Below, one piece after another: positions 21,935 to 25,282 of a stretch of 25,282 nt of DNA. The notes beneath the pieces are model-generated. The model made no database searches and was not told the DNA's origin. It was given only the letters and a program-made list of their open reading frames with translations. Position numbers and translations under genes: made by a program. Position 1 is the first letter of the stretch. Each line of letters opens with the position of its first letter. This stretch comes from JAZQNF01 sp045641505. GTDB lineage: Bacteria; Bacillota; Clostridia; Lachnospirales; Bianqueaceae. Location of the stretch: the NCBI GenBank assembly GCA_045641505.1, contig JAZUHB010000100.1:1-25282 (forward strand). The letters are read 5' to 3'.

Positions 21935-22432
21935 TCAGAATTCTTCGGTCCGGGAAATCCCGCCGGGAAAATCCTCCCGAACGGTCCGGGTCCCGTGAAG
22001 GCCCCGCCCAATCCACTTCTCCTGCAGCTCTTCGCCGGTCCCGGGGCGGCTGACGTTCTCGGCGATCCATTCCAGAACCGCCTTCGTGTTATCCCGAGGG
22101 ACAGGGTTTCCTCTCTGCGCCTCCTTCAAAAACGCTGCCGTGCTTCCGGCATCCAGGGTGTAGACATACTCGAAGTCGTTCGCGTCGAACTCGCTGCCGT
22201 CCTCGAAGAAGACGACCGAGAGCAGCCCGTCCCCGGAGAAGCTCACGCGGACCTTCGAAGCCAGGAATTCCAGCCGCGCCCGGCGCCAGCAATCGAACAT
22301 GCAGGCCTTAATGTGGTACCCTGTCGGCTCCGCGTCGATCAACGCGCGCGCCTCTTCACACGACAGCGCTCCGTATGCCCTGGTAAAGTCTTCGGCTGTC
22401 TTGTACTTCCGCTGAAAGGTCGAATACCTCAT
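21935..22432 (-). CDS. Hypothetical protein, possibly truncated by an in-frame TGA
   Basis: 165 residues, ATG 22432 after AAAGGAG. Not recognised. The middle (KVRVSFSGDGLLSVVFFEDGSEFDANDFEYVYTLD) is beta-rich and the C-terminal part contains FPGGISRTEEF. The frame continues past the TGA at 21937-21935 for another 20 codons (GVGLNQALEAWKKGEKIP) to a second stop at 21874-21872. This extension looks like genuine protein and ends 24 nt before the start of the next gene, in the position where a normal C-terminus would be expected. The TGA may therefore be a recent nonsense change. Other genes here end in TGA, so recoding is not indicated. Confidence 0.6.
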   Translation of the reverse strand: MRYSTFQRKYKTAEDFTRAYGALSCEEARALIDAEPTGYHIKACMFDCWRRARLEFLASKVRVSFSGDGLLSVVFFEDGSEFDANDFEYVYTLDAGSTAAFLKEAQRGNPVPRDNTKAVLEWIAENVSRPGTGEELQEKWIGRGLHGTRTVREDFPGGISRTEEF

Positions 22433-22813
22433 GTCGAAATCTCCTTTCCACTTATTCGCGGCCCGTTTCCGTCCGCATTTTCATCATAGCAAAAGAGCAC
22501 GGACACTTTTGTACCGGGTGACCGCGGGGCGGAAAAACCGGGGTCCGCAGCCTCACCCGACGCTTATATCATAGCAGTTTGCGCGGGACGGAGGTCGCCG
22601 GAGAAGCGACAAAAAAACCGGGCCGGAGACGGGCCATCCGCTTCATTTTTCTTTCTTATAAAAATGGAATTTCCTCCTTTTCCCGATTGATTTTTGTCTC
22701 GCGAAAGCGTATCATATACAAGAGGTTTTTCGGGCTTTTTCGCACCCTTGCAAGCACCCGCGCGCGGGGCCCGACGGACCGAAAACGCAGTCAAAAACGA
22801 AAAGGAGAGGAAC
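22433..22813. other. Intergenic region between divergent genes
   Basis: No gene is visible in these 381 nt. Two extended -10 elements (TGCTATGAT) lie on the minus strand at 22491-22483 and 22576-22568; neither has a good -35, so they are weak candidates for promoters of the leftward small genes. The uxaC promoter is at 22687-22715. Confidence 0.5.
22687..22715 (+). promoter_or_regulatory. Probable sigma-A promoter of uxaC
   Basis: TTGATT (22687-22692), a 17-nt spacer, and TATCAT (22710-22715). The leader to the ATG is about 90 nt. No operator could be recognised with confidence. Confidence 0.65.
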
Positions 22814-24226
22814 ATGAGTTCATTTTCCGAGGACCTGTTTCTGACGACAGAGACCGGCAAGCACCTGTTCGAGGCGTACGCCCGGGACCTGCCCATCATA
22901 GACTACCACTGCCACCTGTCCCCCAAGGAGATCTGCGAGAACAAACGCTTCGAGGATCTGGGCGAGATGTGGCTCGCCGGCGACCACTACAAATGGCGCG
23001 CGATGCGCGTCATGGGCGTGGATGAGGAATTCATCACCGGCTCCGCTTCCTATCACGACAAATTCCTGGCCTTCGCGCGGATCATGCCGCTGCTGGCCGG
23101 AAATCCCCTTTACATCTGGTGCGCGCTGGAGCTCAAACGCTTCTTCGGCATCGACGAGCCCCTTTGCGAGGAGAGCGCCGAGCGGATCTACGCCGAGACC
23201 CGCCGCCAGATCGTCGAGAAGAACATGACGCCCCGCTACTGCATGGAGCTCTCGAAGGTCGACCTGGTCAGCACCACCGAGGACCCCGTCGACACGCTCG
23301 AGTGGCATCAGAAGATGGCGGAGGATCAGGCCGCCGGCCGCACCGCCTGGCGCACCAAGGTCATCTCCGCGATGCGTCCCGACAAGGCGATGAACGCTGA
23401 GAAAGCGCCCTTCGCCGGTTATCTGCCCCAGCTGGAGCAGGCCGCCGGCATGAAGATCGACAGCTTCGCGAAGCTCATCGAGGCGCTGGAGAAGCGCCTG
23501 CAGCTCTTCAAGGAGAACGGCTCCACCGTCAGCGACGCCGGCATGGACAACTTCTCCTGGGAGGACGCGACCGATGCCGAGCTCGACCGGATCCTCGCGA
23601 AAGCCCGCGCGGGCGAGGCCCTCACCCTCCGGGAAACCTACCAGTGGAAGAGCGCGTTCATGCTGAACATGGGCCGCGTCTACGAGCGGAACGGCTTCGT
23701 CATGCAGATCCACATCGGCGCGGTGCGCGGCGTGAACAGCGCGATGAACGCGAAGCTCGGCCCCGACACCGGCTATGACTGCATCGACAACGGCTGCGAC
23801 ATCCACGCGCTGGCCGCCCTCCTCGACCGTCTGAACCTCGAGGGACACCTCCCCAAGACCATCCTCTACCCCCTGAACGCCGCCGACCAGGAGCCGCTCG
23901 CCGTGCTTTCCGCCGCGATGTGCAAGGGGCCGGACCGCGGCCACGTGCAGCTGGGCGCCCCCTGGTGGTTCAACGACCAGGTCTACGGCATCGAGCGCCA
24001 GTTCGAGGCCTGCGCCAATCTCTATCCGCTGAGCGCCTCCGTCGGCATGCTCACGGACAGCCGCAGCTTCCTCAGCTATCCCCGCCACGAGCTCTACCGC
24101 CGCGTGCTCTGCAACTACCTCGGCACGCTGGTCGAGCGCGGCGAGTACTTCTCCGACGAGAAGTACCTGCGGAAGATCGTCGAGGACGTGTGCTACAACA
24201 ATGTGAAGGCGTTCTTCAAGTTCTGA
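22814..24226 (+). CDS. uxaC: Glucuronate/galacturonate isomerase
   Basis: 470 residues, exactly the usual UxaC length. It isomerises D-glucuronate to fructuronate and D-galacturonate to tagaturonate, the first step of hexuronate catabolism in the cytoplasm. It is a member of the amidohydrolase fold: the metal-binding HxH is H32/H34 in IIDYHCHLSP. Further signature blocks are WKWRAMR-like HYKWRAMRVMGVDEEFITG, MQIHIGAVRGVNSAM, QLGAPWWFND and LTDSRSFLSYPRHELYRR. The start ATG 22814 follows AAAGGAGAGG. It is followed by uxaE on the same strand, so the two encode adjacent steps of one pathway. Confidence 0.96.
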   Translation: MSSFSEDLFLTTETGKHLFEAYARDLPIIDYHCHLSPKEICENKRFEDLGEMWLAGDHYKWRAMRVMGVDEEFITGSASYHDKFLAFARIMPLLAGNPLYIWCALELKRFFGIDEPLCEESAERIYAETRRQIVEKNMTPRYCMELSKVDLVSTTEDPVDTLEWHQKMAEDQAAGRTAWRTKVISAMRPDKAMNAEKAPFAGYLPQLEQAAGMKIDSFAKLIEALEKRLQLFKENGSTVSDAGMDNFSWEDATDAELDRILAKARAGEALTLRETYQWKSAFMLNMGRVYERNGFVMQIHIGAVRGVNSAMNAKLGPDTGYDCIDNGCDIHALAALLDRLNLEGHLPKTILYPLNAADQEPLAVLSAAMCKGPDRGHVQLGAPWWFNDQVYGIERQFEACANLYPLSASVGMLTDSRSFLSYPRHELYRRVLCNYLGTLVERGEYFSDEKYLRKIVEDVCYNNVKAFFKF

Positions 24227-24231
24227 TCGGA

Positions 24232-24485
24232 AATAACAGCCGCTTCGCGCCAATAACGGCGCCTGCGGCAATAACAATAACGGCCGCTTCGCGGCAATAA
24301 CGGCGCCTGACGGCGCAATAACAGCGGCTTCGCCGCAATAACGTTATTTTCACGTTATTCTCGCCTCCGGCGAGCGTTATTTCCGCCCCCGGCGGACGTT
24401 ATTTCCCGCCCCGCGGGCCGTTATTCTCGCCGAAGGCGAGCGTTATTTCCGTCCCCGGCGGACGTTATTCCTTTCTCCCGTTATC
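24232..24485. repeat. Array C: AATAAC/GTTATT-spaced GC hairpins between uxaC and uxaE
   Basis: Left arm: AATAAC at 24232, 24252, 24270, 24276, 24296, 24317 and 24337, mostly 18-21 nt apart. Right arm: GTTATT at 24343, 24354, 24376, 24398, 24420, 24442 and 24464, then GTTATC at 24480; from 24354 to 24464 the period is exactly 22 nt. Each spacer is a small hairpin. On the right it has a 6-bp stem and 3-nt loop, for example CTCGCC-TCC-GGCGAG and TCCGCC-CCC-GGCGGA; on the left it is about 5 bp, for example GCCGC-TTC-GCGGC. The arms meet at the palindrome AATAACGTTATT (24337-24348). No gene lies in 24227-24518. Confidence 0.95.
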
Positions 24486-24518
24486 CCAAAATTACACATA
24501 AAAGGCAGGTACAAAATC

Positions 24519-25282
24519 ATGGAAGTTTATGCTAAGTCCGTTCACCGCTGCGGCAATACCGTCGTCTCTATGGTCCGCGGCGAGGATGCCGATTACCTCA
24601 AGGTCGAGGGCGAGAACCCCGGCTTCACCGGCGCCTCTGAGAGCCGCTGCATCCGCGGTCTCTTCCCCCTGAGCCACGAGAACGCTGTCGTGCTCCGCAA
24701 GGTCTTCCCCTTCACCGCGCCCAAGCCCGCGCTGCGCGAGGTCCGCTCCTTCGGCGTCGGCGACCGTCTGGGCATCGCCACTCCCGGCCACATCCGCGTT
24801 TTCGAGAAATACGACGCCATGCCCGTTTTCGCGCAGCAGTCCATGCGTGAGCTCCGTCTGACCGACCGCACCTTCGGCGACGTGCTCGACTGCGCCACCT
24901 GGGCGGTCTTCCGCGAAGATTTCCAGCGCGGCTTCGGCGCCGACGGTGACCATCTGAAGACCGACGAGGAAGTTCAGTACGCGCTCGGCGAGGGCTACGC
25001 CCAGATCACTCTGGACTGCTCTGAGCACATCCGCAACGACATCCTCGGCATGACCCTCGAGGAGGTCGAGAAGGAATACGAAGCCAACGCGCTGCTCGAA
25101 GACCTCTACCTCGGCAAGACCTTCACCGTCGAAGGCCATGACGTCGTCTTCACCGAAGAAGAATTCAAGCGTACCTGCCTCATTTATATCAATGCGCTCG
25201 ACCACGGCGAGCACATCTACAAGACCTACATCGAAGGTCAGCCCGTCGACTTCGAGATCTCCATCGACGAGACCATGACCCC
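24519..25282 (+). CDS. uxaE: Tagaturonate epimerase family protein, N-terminal 254 residues (3' end outside window)
   Basis: UxaE converts tagaturonate to fructuronate in bacteria such as Thermotoga. The visible part matches family blocks: SFGVGDRLGIATPGHIRVF, PVFAQQSMREL, DVLDCATWAVFRE, GFGADGDHLKT and ITLDCSEHI. The start ATG 24519 has a weak Shine-Dalgarno (AAGGCAGG), about 10 nt upstream. The gene runs off the window. It is 292 nt downstream of uxaC, and the gap is filled by the hairpin array C, so co-transcription would require reading through that structure. Together with UxaC it would route galacturonate (for example from pectin) into fructuronate metabolism. Confidence 0.9.
   Translation, partial: MEVYAKSVHRCGNTVVSMVRGEDADYLKVEGENPGFTGASESRCIRGLFPLSHENAVVLRKVFPFTAPKPALREVRSFGVGDRLGIATPGHIRVFEKYDAMPVFAQQSMRELRLTDRTFGDVLDCATWAVFREDFQRGFGADGDHLKTDEEVQYALGEGYAQITLDCSEHIRNDILGMTLEEVEKEYEANALLEDLYLGKTFTVEGHDVVFTEEEFKRTCLIYINALDHGEHIYKTYIEGQPVDFEISIDETMT

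Noticed and set aside
21935..22432. UGA recoding as a sense codon
   Set aside because: asnS, the E2-like gene and other intact genes in the window terminate with TGA at the expected length, so the standard code applies.

Overview
The window looks like chromosomal DNA of a high-GC member of the Clostridia, probably a gut or rumen Firmicute. The evidence is a classical T-box leader ahead of valS, strong sigma-A type promoters that nearly all have an exact 17-nt spacer, AGGAGG-type ribosome binding sites, and Firmicute-style families (TPM/zinc-ribbon pair, stand-alone E2-like acyltransferase, UxaC/UxaE). No tRNA, rRNA, CRISPR array, phage gene or insertion sequence was seen.

Layout, left to right. 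1-3056 (+): the 3' part of asnS with its terminator, then a three-gene operon (E2/CAT-like acyltransferase, tail-anchored zinc-ribbon protein, dCMP-deaminase-like enzyme). 3107-4424 (-): a solitary ectB-type diaminobutyrate aminotransferase, divergent from a tandem DUF1508 (YegP-like) gene at 4628-4999 (+). 5083-10560 (-): a T-box controlled operon valS-folC-PAP2-like membrane protein. 10735-11968 (+): an AT-rich islet with an array of five inverted-repeat units followed by a putative PD-(D/E)XK nuclease. 11980-15505 (-): AEC transporter, gdhA and manA, read leftwards from a consensus promoter. 15641-18840: a lipoprotein (+), a small conserved protein (-) and a TPM-domain/zinc-ribbon pair (-). 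18999-20324 (+): a PlsC-like acyltransferase with an internal zinc ribbon. 20441-22432: a second inverted-repeat array and several small leftward genes of unknown function (accessory). 22814-25282 (+): uxaC and the start of uxaE (hexuronate catabolism), separated by a third and different array of short GC-rich hairpins.

The most unusual content is the repeats. Array A (10735-11065, box CTACAGTA) and array B (20441-20724, box CTGTCAAAT) have unrelated box sequences but almost the same geometry. Each unit is two inverted 9-nt boxes separated by 17 nt (A) or 16 nt (B), and neighbouring units are separated by exactly 28 nt. Boxes in adjacent units therefore start 37 nt apart in both arrays. Array A lies directly upstream of a member of an uncharacterised Firmicute family with PD-(D/E)XK-like motifs, which makes an array-plus-nuclease module the best candidate here for an undescribed system. 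A third array (24232-24485) consists of GC-rich mini-hairpins separated by AATAAC, switching to GTTATT on the other side of a central palindrome, with a strict 22-nt period on its right arm. Tandem repeats have also grown inside the valS T-box leader and inside the manA coding sequence.
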